Below are positions 9,501-24,346 of a stretch of 64,000 nucleotides of DNA, piece after piece. Position numbers and translations under genes: made by a program. The stretch spans positions 218,685 through 282,684 of the forward strand of contig NZ_QUNO01000018.1 in NCBI RefSeq assembly GCF_003387475.1. The letters are read 5' to 3'. Each line of letters starts with the position of its first letter. The first letter of the stretch is position 1. Under the pieces are notes generated by a model. The model did no database searches. It saw only the letters and a program-made list of their open reading frames with translations, and was not told the DNA's origin. Source of the DNA: Kutzneria buriramensis (lineage in GTDB: Bacteria; Actinomycetota; Actinomycetes; Mycobacteriales; Pseudonocardiaceae).

Positions 9501-10718
9501 GCGGTCGCCGCGCGGCCACGCCTGCGGCGACGTCACCACCGACAGGTCGGCGGAACCGGCCGCCAGCTGGGGATTCGGCGTGTCCAGGTTGAGCGTCGGC
9601 GGGATCTCCTCGCGGTGCAGGGACAGTGCCGCCTTGATCAACCCGGTGACGCCGGCAGCCCGGTCGAGGTGGCCCACGTTCGTCTTGATGGACCCGATGC
9701 GCAGCGACTCGCCGTGGAAGACCCGTTGCAGGGCGGCGATCTCGGCGGCGTCGCCGAGGGCGGTGCCGGTGCCGTGCGCCTCGACGTAGTCGATGTCCGA
9801 CGGCGCCAACCCGGCCGCCGCCAGCGCCTCCGCGATGACTGCCGCCTGGCCCTCGACGCCCGGCGCGGTGAAGCCGACCTTGCGGCCGGCGTCGTTGTTG
9901 ACGGCCCAGCCGCGCAGCACCGCATACACCCGGTCGCCGTCGGCCAGCGCGTCTTCCAGGCGCCGCAAGGCAACCACGCCAACGCCGCCACCCAGCGGCG
10001 CGCCGAGGCCGGCGGCATCGAACGCCCGGCACTGGCCGTCCGGCGGCGCGATGCCGCCCTGCTGGTACAGGTAGCCGACCTGGTGCGGCACCGCGAGCGA
10101 CACACCGCCGGCCAAAGCCAGATCGCACTCGAAGTTGGCGAGGCTGCTCGCCGCCACGCACACCGCCACCAGCGACGTCGAGCAGGCGCTCTGGATCGCG
10201 AACGCCGGTCCGGACAGCCCGAGCAGGTGCGCGACGCGGGTGGCGAGCGTGTCCTTCTCATTGGCCAGGGCCAGGGCCATGTCGCCCATCTCGCGGGCGG
10301 TGCCGGCCGGCGCCAGGTTGTTGATCAGGTACGTGCTCCAGGCCGTGCCCGCGAACACCCCGACCGCCCCGTCGAACCGCGCCGGGTCGCAGTTGGCGTC
10401 CTCCAGGGCGTGCCAGCAGTGTTCGAGCAGCAGCCGGTGCTGCGGGTCGAGGATCTGCGCCTCTTTCGGGTTGATGCCGAAGAAGCCGGCGTCGAACTGC
10501 TCGATGCCGTCGATCACCGCGCCCGCCTTGACGTAGGCGGGGTCGTCGAGCAGCTCGGGGGACACGCCGTTGGCCAGCAGGTGCTCGTCGGTGAACCGGC
10601 GGATGCCGGACCGGCCGGCCCGGACCGTGGCCCACAGCTCCTCGACGTCCGTCGCGCCCGGGAAGCGGCCGGCCATGCCGACGAGGGCGATGTCGGTGCT
10701 CTGGATCTCCTCGGTCAT
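6546..10718 (-). CDS. Type I polyketide synthase C: KS-AT-KR-ACP
   Basis: A 1390-aa one-module synthase. KS (about 8-430) has the nucleophile Cys179 in QSACSTSLVAV plus [11 protein letters not shown] and KTNVGHLD. AT has the uncommon VGYSLGEYVAAC (GHSxG expected) and the specificity motif HAFH, which predicts malonyl-type loading. KR has TGGLGTVG and an intact Ser/Tyr pair (LFSSTSAV, AYAAAN). The ACP site is DLGGNSLIAL. The protein ends about 20 residues after the ACP, with no thioesterase, reductase or recognisable docking helix. The N-terminus is short (MTEEIQSTDIALVG) without a coiled-coil docking domain. It starts 8 bp after PKS B with a GAGG ribosome binding site. It is the last PKS of the operon, so chain transfer must go to a partner outside the window or to a separate release enzyme. 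Confidence 0.95.
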   Translation of the reverse strand: MTEEIQSTDIALVGMAGRFPGATDVEELWATVRAGRSGIRRFTDEHLLANGVSPELLDDPAYVKAGAVIDGIEQFDAGFFGINPKEAQILDPQHRLLLEHCWHALEDANCDPARFDGAVGVFAGTAWSTYLINNLAPAGTAREMGDMALALANEKDTLATRVAHLLGLSGPAFAIQSACSTSLVAVCVAASSLANFECDLALAGGVSLAVPHQVGYLYQQGGIAPPDGQCRAFDAAGLGAPLGGGVGVVALRRLEDALADGDRVYAVLRGWAVNNDAGRKVGFTAPGVEGQAAVIAEALAAAGLAPSDIDYVEAHGTGTALGDAAEIAALQRVFHGESLRIGSIKTNVGHLDRAAGVTGLIKAALSLHREEIPPTLNLDTPNPQLAAGSADLSVVTSPQAWPRGDRKRRAGVSAFGIGGTNAHVIVEEAPVTSREPSERQELLVWSARSAKAADEQGQRLADHLAVTEDALADVANTLQRGRSVFPHRRIVVADTAAEAAKKVRDGDYLTRHDGQTDRGVGFLLSGAGEQYPGMARHLYETEPVFAMAIDACLEIVGLEPLQDMLKPRRATSNGLVQLLGRSADASAEATDRLHPALFAVEYALAQLIRSWGVEPSVLVGYSLGEYVAACLSGVLSLEDALRLVQHRARLINALPGGGMAAIPRSADELRDRLDGVDIAAVNGPQLTVVSGDIQALAELREKLAADSIPCRPLATTHAFHSRMLAPIRDELTEWIKANITLNAPTIPYVSNVTGKLITAAPEPEYWAEHMCAPVQFDTAIETVLAQGDLALLEIGPGQSLGAMVRGHRDCEPDRWPLIISTLPAADDRRAGVLAEAAGRLWLAGVAIDWAGYQGDRELGRVGLPTYPFQRERYWIDAPKPVVRDNVELLSQRWIPARPGEAGEPTQFVVIPDAGGVGEALVELLCQQGFDAELSCGDLYGTVVDLSAVDAVDEVTAVASASRTLSTGSDLSVLIVTRGGQAVGNESVSPIQAAVAALPVVANQEYLNLEARGVDLDPAYTVSEAAQALATELTQPSDAVLVAHRGGRPHSPTYEPLTPGTTTVVKPGGTYLITGGLGTVGRQLAQHLADAGAGRIILTTRGGGEVEGAEVRQIDVTDVDAMRALFEEGRIDGVVHAAAASDPDSLRPLAQSGESVVARHFGAKVEGARVLATVIATLPEADRPDWCVLFSSTSAVLGGITLGAYAAANAALMALARNENWACAAWDTWPGTLDRLDGRIGATMARHAMTRAEALGAFDRVVAHGGRLVVAAGGLHDRLPARTATAAAPKQETATTRYPRPELPQPFVAPGDDNERALADIWSSVLGVAPVGSRDNFFDLGGNSLIALHMLALVRERLGVAVPTATLFELPTVRALAAQVLINTETEQSWQ

Positions 10719-10726
10719 GTCAGTCC

Positions 10727-13700
10727 TCACTTCTGCCGCGCGCGGCGACGCCGCTCGCCACGGGACACGCCTACAACGGGTTTGGGCTGGTCCGGCTCCG
10801 TCAGCTCGGCGGCGAACGCGGCCACCGTGGGGTGCGCGAACAGCACGGCCGGGGCGATCGGGCGACCGACGACCTTCTCGATGGCGGTCACCATCGCCAT
10901 CCCGACCAGCGACGTGCCGCCGAGGTCGAAGAACGGGTCGTTCACGCCGATCCGGTCGATGCCGAGGAACTCGCCCCAGATCTCGGCGATGGTGGTCTCC
11001 AGGTCGCCGCGCGGCGGGGCGTAGTCGGTGCGCAGCGGCGGCCGCGGGAAGCGGGCGGTGGTCTCGGGAGTCGCGGCGGTCTCGACGAGCTCGGCAAGGT
11101 TGCTCAGCGCGGTCCACTCCCGTTGCGCCGCCGGGAGTTCCTGGCGCATGGCCACGACGGTGCCGTGCACGCCGCCGACGATGCGGTCCAGCATGGCGAG
11201 CCCGGCGGCGTCGCTGAAGCCGTTGCGCCGGCGGTAGGCGGCGCGGTCGGCGGTGGCCTCGCTGCCGTCCTGCCACGCGTCGTACTGCCAGTGGCCCCAC
11301 ACGACCGTGACGACCTGGGTGTCCGAAGTGGACGCCAGCGCGGTGCCGTAGGCGTCGAGGACAGTGTTCGCGGCGCAGTAGTCGCCTTCGCCGAGGCCAC
11401 CGAGCACAGTGGACACGGACGAGTAGAGGATCACCCTGCGCGGCGGGGTCTCCGACGCGATCAACTCCGCGATCGGGTCCAGGGCGCGGACCTTCGGGGC
11501 CAGCACGGCGTGCGCGTCGGCCAGGGTCTGGCGCTGGGCCAGGCCGCTGCCGGGGACGCCGGCGGCGTGCACGATGCCGTCGATGCGGCCGAACCGTTCC
11601 TGGGCCTGCGCGATCGCCGACCGGAACTGGTCCGGGTCGCCGACATCGGCCTTGATCACCAGGGCGTCGGGCAGCTCCGGGACCTCGCCGCCGCCACGGC
11701 TGACCAGCGCCAACTTGCTGACGCCCTGGCCGGCGAGGTGCTTGGCCAGTAGTAGGCCGAGGCCCCGCGTGCCGCCGGTGATCAGGTAGGTGCCGGCCCA
11801 GTCGGGCTCGCTGGCAGGGGTGATCTCGGCGTACCCCTTGAGCCAGCGGCGGCCGTTGCGCCAGCCGACCAGCGCGGGCTCGGCGGCGGCGTCCTCGTAA
11901 CTCCAGGGCCCGCGCCGGAGTTCCTCCGCCAGCCGCCGCGCCGACTCGAGCGGGTCGGCGTCCGGCTGGAGGTCGACGCCCCGCCAGGTCAGGCCCGGGT
12001 ACTCGGCGCGGACGCCACGGCCGAGGCCGTGCACGATCGACCGATACGGGGTGGAGGTATCGCCGCCGACGATCTCCGACGACCCGGAGCTGACGGTCAG
12101 CAGCCGCACGCCGTGCTCCTTCGCGGTGCCGGCGAGGGCCTGCACGGTCAGCAGCAGGGTGTCGAAGCCACTGGCGATGGCGGTGTCGGGGGAGTCGGCG
12201 AGCAGGCTCCACAGGTGCACGACCTGCACCGGCCCGTCGGCGGCAAGGATCTCCCGGTACAGCTCAGGCACGGTCGGGTCGATCACCACGCGCCGGCCGT
12301 CGCGCCGCCGGCCGGTGCCGGGGGCGACCTCGACGACCCGCATGCCGGCGGCCTCGGCGATGTCCGCGAGCCGGCCGCCGACGCCGCTGTCGTCCGCGAA
12401 CACGACCAGCGTGCCGGCGAGTTCGCCCAGCTCGGCCCGGGTGAGGTCGGTGCGCCAGATCGGGCTGTACAGCAGGCCGCCGCTGGGAACAGCCTGGGCC
12501 TTCTCGGTCGCCTGAGGCCAGTAGCGGGTGCGCTGGAACGGGTACGGCGGCAGCGACACGAGCCGGCCGCCGCGCCGGAACGCCGACCAGTCGAGGTCGA
12601 CGCCGATCTCCCACAGCCGGCCGCACGTCTCCAGCACGCTGACGTTCTCGTCCGGCCGGTCGACGGCCGGCCACGGGGCCGGCAGCGTGCCGAGGACCGT
12701 CGGGCGGCCGGTGATGTTCTGTCGCACGAGGCCGCCGAGGGTCTGACCCGGGCCGAGTTCCACGTACGTGTCGGCGGCGAAGTTCTGGACGCTCTCGGCA
12801 AAACGGACCGGCTTGCACAGGTGATCGGCCCAGTACTGGGGATCCGTGGCCTGGCCCGCAGTCAGTACCGTGCCGGTGGCGTTGGAAATGATCGAGATCC
12901 GGGGAGCACGGCGCTCGACGGTGGCGATCAAAGCCGCCAACTTGTCCTGCATCGGCTGGAGCAGAGTGGAGTGGAACGGGTGCGCGCTGCGCAGCACGCG
13001 GGCCGCGATCCCGTTGGCACGCAGGTGCTGCGAGACGACGTCGATGTCCGTCGGCGATCCACTGAGGACGGTCATCTGCGGGCCGTTCAGCGCGGCGATG
13101 TCGACCGGAACGGGCAGGTCGGTGAGCTGGTCCGGGCCGGCCGCCGCGGCGAGCATCCGCCCGGCCGGGGCGGACTCGATCAGCCGCGCCCGCTCGGTGA
13201 CCACCCAGAGCGCGTCGGAGAGCGTGAACACGCCGGCGATGCAGGCCGCCACGTACTCGCCGAGGCTGTAGCCGACGAGCAGATCCGGCTTGACGCCACG
13301 GTGTTCGAGCAGCTTGGCCAGCGCGTATTCGATCGTGAACAGGAACGGGTGCGCGATCTCGGCGTGGTCCATGACGTCGTCCGAGGGGCCGCCGCCGAAC
13401 AGCGACGGCACCTGCACCTCGGCCGGCGGCTCGGCGAAGAACATCTCGCGCAGGTCCACCCCGCACCGGTCGCCGGCGATCGCCAGGCACTCGTCCACGG
13501 TGGCGGCGAACACCGGTTCGTGTTGGTAGAGCGCTCTGCCCAGGCCTCGGTACTGGTCGCCGACGCCCGGCAGCAGGAACGCCACCTTCGGCTTCTCGTG
13601 CCCCGCCCGCACCGCGGGCTCGGCCATCGCGAACCGCGCCTTGGCGTCCGCCGCGTCGGTGGCCACGACCGCCCGGCGATATTCGTGATGCGTGCGGGCG

Positions 13701-15190
13701 ACCTGGAGCGTATTCGCCAGGTCCGCCAGCTGGACGTCTTGGCCGCTCAGCGCGTCGAGGCGGTCTCGGAGGGCGTTCTCCGACGCTCCTGTCACCGGAA
13801 GCAGTTCCAGGCCCTCGACCTCGGTGCGCGCGGGTGCCTCGGCCGCTTCAAGGATCACGTGGGCGTTGGTGCCGGACCAGCCGAAGGAGCTCACCCCGGC
13901 GATCGCCTTGTCCGGCAGCTCGGTGAGAGCGGTGGCCGGCCGCACGGTCTCGCTGGCCGCCACGGCCTCCGCCGGCTCGGACATGTTGAGGTTCGGCGGC
14001 ACCTGCCGGTTCTCGAGCACGAGGATGGTCTTGATCAGGCCCGCGATGCCGGCGGCGGTGTGCGTGTGGCCGACGTTGGTCTTCACCGCGCCGACCTGCA
14101 CCGGGCTGGTCCGCTTGCCGAACACGTCGTTCAGCGCGCCGAGTTCGATCTCGTCGCCGAGCGCGGTGCCGGAGCCGTGCGCCTCCACGAAGGCGATGTC
14201 GTCCGCGGTGACCTGCGCGGCCGCGTGGGCCCGGCGGATCACGTCCACCTGCGCGCTGCGGTTCGGCGCGGTCAGGCCGTTGCTCCGGCCGTCCTGGTTG
14301 ACCGCGGTGCCGCGGATGACCGCCCGCACCCGATGGCCGTGGCGCTCGGCGTCGGAGAGGCGGGTCAGCAGCACCATGCCGCCGCCCTCGCCCATCATGT
14401 AGCCGTTGGCGCCGGCGTCGAACGTGTTGCACCGGTCGGCGAGCAGGGCGTTCGAGCAGCTGTAGATGTACAGGAATTCGTGCAGCGCCAGGTATCCACC
14501 GCCGACCAGCACGTAGTCGCACTCGTTGTTGCGCAGCGCCTGCACCGCCAGGTGCACCGCCACCAGCGACGACGAGCAGGCGGTGTCCAGCGAGAACGTC
14601 GGCCCGTGCAGATCGAAGTGGTACGCGATGCGGCCGGCGACGACGCTGCCCAGGCTGCCCTGGCCCATGTACGGATCGGTGTAGACGGCGTCGCCCTCGC
14701 GGTCGTGCTCCAACTGTCCATATTGGAACGCGTCGGAGAAGCCCAGCAGCACACCGGTTCGGCTGCCCGCAAGCGTTTTCGGGGGCGTGCCGGCGTCCTC
14801 CATCGCCTCCCACGCCAGCTCCATCAGCATGCGCTGCTGCGGGTCCATGCGCAGCGCCTCGCGCGGCGGGAAGCCGAAGAACTCCGCGTCCCAGCCGGCG
14901 ACATCGGGCAGGAACGCCCCGGTCTTCGGCGTGTAGAGCGTGTTGTCGTCGGCGCCCGGGTCGTGGTCGAACCGCCCGCGCGGGAAGTCGGTGATCTCCG
15001 CCGCCCGCCCGGCCCGCAGCATGTCCCAGTACGCGGCCACGTCCGGCGCGTCCGGGAAGCGGCAGGACATGCCGATCACGGCGACGGGCTCGTGCGCCCG
15101 CGCGTCGGCGTCCGCCATCCGGCGGCGCGCGGTCGCCAGGTCAACGGTCACCCGCTTGAGATACTCGCGGAGCTTGTCCTCGCCGGCCAT
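10727..15190 (-). CDS. Type I polyketide synthase B: KS-AT-KR-ACP
   Basis: A 1487-aa one-module synthase. The N-terminal residues 1-30 (GEDKLREYLKRVTVDLATAR) form a class-1 docking helix. KS nucleophile is Cys205 in [11 protein letters not shown] with both histidine motifs present. AT has Ser641 in VGYSLGEYVAAC and HPFH (736-739) where HAFH (malonyl) or YASH (methylmalonyl) is usual, so it may take malonyl or the ACP-linked extender. KR has TGGTRGLG and YSSVSTV/DYCAAN; the LDD motif of B-type KRs is absent. The ACP site is DLGGTSLVGM. The protein ends in a basic tail (SRGERRRRARQK). No DH or ER is seen. Predicted result: a beta-hydroxy unit. Both AT and KR look more like mixed PKS/NRPS modules than like PKS A. 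Confidence 0.95.
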   Translation of the reverse strand: MAGEDKLREYLKRVTVDLATARRRMADADARAHEPVAVIGMSCRFPDAPDVAAYWDMLRAGRAAEITDFPRGRFDHDPGADDNTLYTPKTGAFLPDVAGWDAEFFGFPPREALRMDPQQRMLMELAWEAMEDAGTPPKTLAGSRTGVLLGFSDAFQYGQLEHDREGDAVYTDPYMGQGSLGSVVAGRIAYHFDLHGPTFSLDTACSSSLVAVHLAVQALRNNECDYVLVGGGYLALHEFLYIYSCSNALLADRCNTFDAGANGYMMGEGGGMVLLTRLSDAERHGHRVRAVIRGTAVNQDGRSNGLTAPNRSAQVDVIRRAHAAAQVTADDIAFVEAHGSGTALGDEIELGALNDVFGKRTSPVQVGAVKTNVGHTHTAAGIAGLIKTILVLENRQVPPNLNMSEPAEAVAASETVRPATALTELPDKAIAGVSSFGWSGTNAHVILEAAEAPARTEVEGLELLPVTGASENALRDRLDALSGQDVQLADLANTLQVARTHHEYRRAVVATDAADAKARFAMAEPAVRAGHEKPKVAFLLPGVGDQYRGLGRALYQHEPVFAATVDECLAIAGDRCGVDLREMFFAEPPAEVQVPSLFGGGPSDDVMDHAEIAHPFLFTIEYALAKLLEHRGVKPDLLVGYSLGEYVAACIAGVFTLSDALWVVTERARLIESAPAGRMLAAAAGPDQLTDLPVPVDIAALNGPQMTVLSGSPTDIDVVSQHLRANGIAARVLRSAHPFHSTLLQPMQDKLAALIATVERRAPRISIISNATGTVLTAGQATDPQYWADHLCKPVRFAESVQNFAADTYVELGPGQTLGGLVRQNITGRPTVLGTLPAPWPAVDRPDENVSVLETCGRLWEIGVDLDWSAFRRGGRLVSLPPYPFQRTRYWPQATEKAQAVPSGGLLYSPIWRTDLTRAELGELAGTLVVFADDSGVGGRLADIAEAAGMRVVEVAPGTGRRRDGRRVVIDPTVPELYREILAADGPVQVVHLWSLLADSPDTAIASGFDTLLLTVQALAGTAKEHGVRLLTVSSGSSEIVGGDTSTPYRSIVHGLGRGVRAEYPGLTWRGVDLQPDADPLESARRLAEELRRGPWSYEDAAAEPALVGWRNGRRWLKGYAEITPASEPDWAGTYLITGGTRGLGLLLAKHLAGQGVSKLALVSRGGGEVPELPDALVIKADVGDPDQFRSAIAQAQERFGRIDGIVHAAGVPGSGLAQRQTLADAHAVLAPKVRALDPIAELIASETPPRRVILYSSVSTVLGGLGEGDYCAANTVLDAYGTALASTSDTQVVTVVWGHWQYDAWQDGSEATADRAAYRRRNGFSDAAGLAMLDRIVGGVHGTVVAMRQELPAAQREWTALSNLAELVETAATPETTARFPRPPLRTDYAPPRGDLETTIAEIWGEFLGIDRIGVNDPFFDLGGTSLVGMAMVTAIEKVVGRPIAPAVLFAHPTVAAFAAELTEPDQPKPVVGVSRGERRRRARQK

Positions 15191-15213
15191 GTGCCTGCAA
15201 CCCCAATCCGTCT

Positions 15214-22833
<7,620 letters not shown>

Positions 22834-23107
22834 TCGCTCACCGCCGTCACGAGAAGGGAAATTCGCTGCCGATCGTGCGGTGTGCGGAATGGGCCGGGCA
22901 AGGCGGCGACGGTGGCAGGAATTGCTCGGCAACAACCGGACACCGACGGCTCACGCGCGAAATAACGCACCGCCCCCGCCGGCGTCAACACCCCGCCCCA
23001 CCCCCTACGGGTCCGGCGAATATGGGGGACCGGCACCCATGTGGGTAGTGGGGGGCGCTTGACAGAGTTCGGCGGGAAGTTGAGGGGGCAAGTGATCGAG
23101 GGGTGCC
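22834..23107. promoter_or_regulatory. Divergent promoter region between the PKS operon and the decarboxylase/SARP operon
   Basis: This 274-bp gap holds no convincing gene. It must carry promoters for both biosynthetic operons. A perfect TTGACA lies at 23059-23064, but no good -10 hexamer follows at normal spacing. AGTT-containing words (AGTTCGG and AGTTGAG) occur 12 bp apart around 23066-23085; SARP sites are usually direct repeats 11 or 22 bp apart, so this is only suggestive. ACCCA/TGGGT arms flank 23035-23046. The stretch 22966-23057 is rich in C and G runs. Confidence 0.5.
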
Positions 23108-24346
23108 ATGTCGAACACGACGGAGCCGTTCCCCCGGGTGAACGGCGTGCTGACGGTGGGTGGTGTGCCGGTGGACCGGCTGGCGGCCCGCGTCGGCGGC
23201 ACGCCGTTCTTCGCCTACGACCGCGACCTGCTCAGCCGGCGGGTCGCGGCGGTGCGGGCCGCGCTGCCGGCGGAGATCTCGCTGAGCTACGCGGTCAAGG
23301 CCAACCCGATGCCGGCGGTGCTGCACCACATGAGCGGCGAGGTGGACGGCTTCGACGTCGCCTCGGCCGGGGAGTTGCAGAAGGCCCTGGACACGACGAT
23401 GCCGGCCGACCGGATCAGCTTCGCCGGCCCCGGCAAGACCACCGACGAGCTGGTCCAGGCCGTCGCGGCGGGCGTCACCGTGGAGCTGGAGTCGGCGGGT
23501 GAGCTGACTCGCGTGCGGGAAGTGGGGGAGCGGCTGGGTATCCGGCCGCGGGTGGCCCTGCGCGTGAACCCGGATTTTTCGGTGCGCGGCTCGGGCATGA
23601 CGCTCGGCGGCGGCGCGCAGCAGTTCGGCATCGACGCCGAGCAGGTGCCGGCGGTGCTGGCGCGGCTCGGTGACCTGGACTTTCACGGCTTCCACGTGTT
23701 CGCCGGCTCGCAGAACCTGCGTGCCGACAGCATCTGCGAGGCCCAGCGGGCGACCGTCGACCTGGTGCTCAAGCTCGCGGAGCTGGTGCCCGTCCGGTAC
23801 GTCAATCTGGGCGGCGGCTTCGGCATCCCGTACTCGGCCCGGGACGCCGCCCTGGACCTCGGGCCGATCGGCGAGAACCTGGCCAAGCTCGTCGACACGC
23901 AGTTGCGCCAGCTGGACGCCCGCGTGGTGATCGAGCTCGGCCGCTACCTCGTCGGGGAGGCGGGGATCTACGTGACGCGGGTGGTGGACCGCAAGCACTC
24001 GCGAGGCACGACGTTCCTCGTCGTGGACGGGGGCCTGCACCACCAGCTCGCGGCGTCCGGCAACTTCGGCCAGAAGATCCGCCGCAACTACCCGCTGACG
24101 GTGGCCACGTCGGAGTCCGCAGTGGAGACCGTGACCGTCGTCGGCTGCCTGTGCACGCCGTTGGACCTGTTGGGCGACAAGGTCGAGCTGGCCCGCGCGG
24201 ACGTCGGCGACCTGATCGCGATCTTCCAGGCCGGCGCGTACGGGCTGACCGCCAGCCCCACCGCGTTCCTCGGCCATCCGTCGCCGCGCGAGGTGCTCGT
24301 CGGCGGCACCGCACCAGTCTCGGGGGAGAACCAGTGCAGACAATAG
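23108..24346 (+). CDS. PLP-dependent decarboxylase, fold type III (LysA/ornithine-decarboxylase family)
   Basis: A 412-aa protein of the diaminopimelate/ornithine decarboxylase family. The PLP lysine is Lys64 in SYAVKANPMP; other motifs are the GGGFGIPY phosphate-binding loop, the HVFAGSQN segment, and the C-terminal GCLCTPLD and QAGAYGLTASP motifs that supply substrate and PLP contacts. It is closest in flavour to decarboxylases found next to AMP-ligases and free ACPs (as in vicenistatin VinO or the exosortase-associated group), not to primary LysA. It may decarboxylate an amino-dicarboxylate building block; no amino acid has been shown. It is the first gene of the plus-strand operon and overlaps the SARP gene by 13 bp. 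Confidence 0.88.
   Translation: MSNTTEPFPRVNGVLTVGGVPVDRLAARVGGTPFFAYDRDLLSRRVAAVRAALPAEISLSYAVKANPMPAVLHHMSGEVDGFDVASAGELQKALDTTMPADRISFAGPGKTTDELVQAVAAGVTVELESAGELTRVREVGERLGIRPRVALRVNPDFSVRGSGMTLGGGAQQFGIDAEQVPAVLARLGDLDFHGFHVFAGSQNLRADSICEAQRATVDLVLKLAELVPVRYVNLGGGFGIPYSARDAALDLGPIGENLAKLVDTQLRQLDARVVIELGRYLVGEAGIYVTRVVDRKHSRGTTFLVVDGGLHHQLAASGNFGQKIRRNYPLTVATSESAVETVTVVGCLCTPLDLLGDKVELARADVGDLIAIFQAGAYGLTASPTAFLGHPSPREVLVGGTAPVSGENQCRQ

Noticed and set aside
6675..11024. 1449-aa open frame on the plus strand across PKS C and the end of PKS B
   Set aside because: It is antisense to domains with full catalytic motifs; composition is Arg/Gly/His-rich without family motifs, an effect of high GC.
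23065..23085. SARP binding box from two AGTT-containing words
   Set aside because: The words are 12 bp apart and only two copies are present; known SARP sites are spaced by 11 or 22 bp. Too weak to call.
23059..23087. Full sigma-70 type promoter before the decarboxylase
   Set aside because: TTGACA is perfect but no acceptable -10 sequence lies 16-18 bp downstream, so no promoter was called, only a regulatory region.
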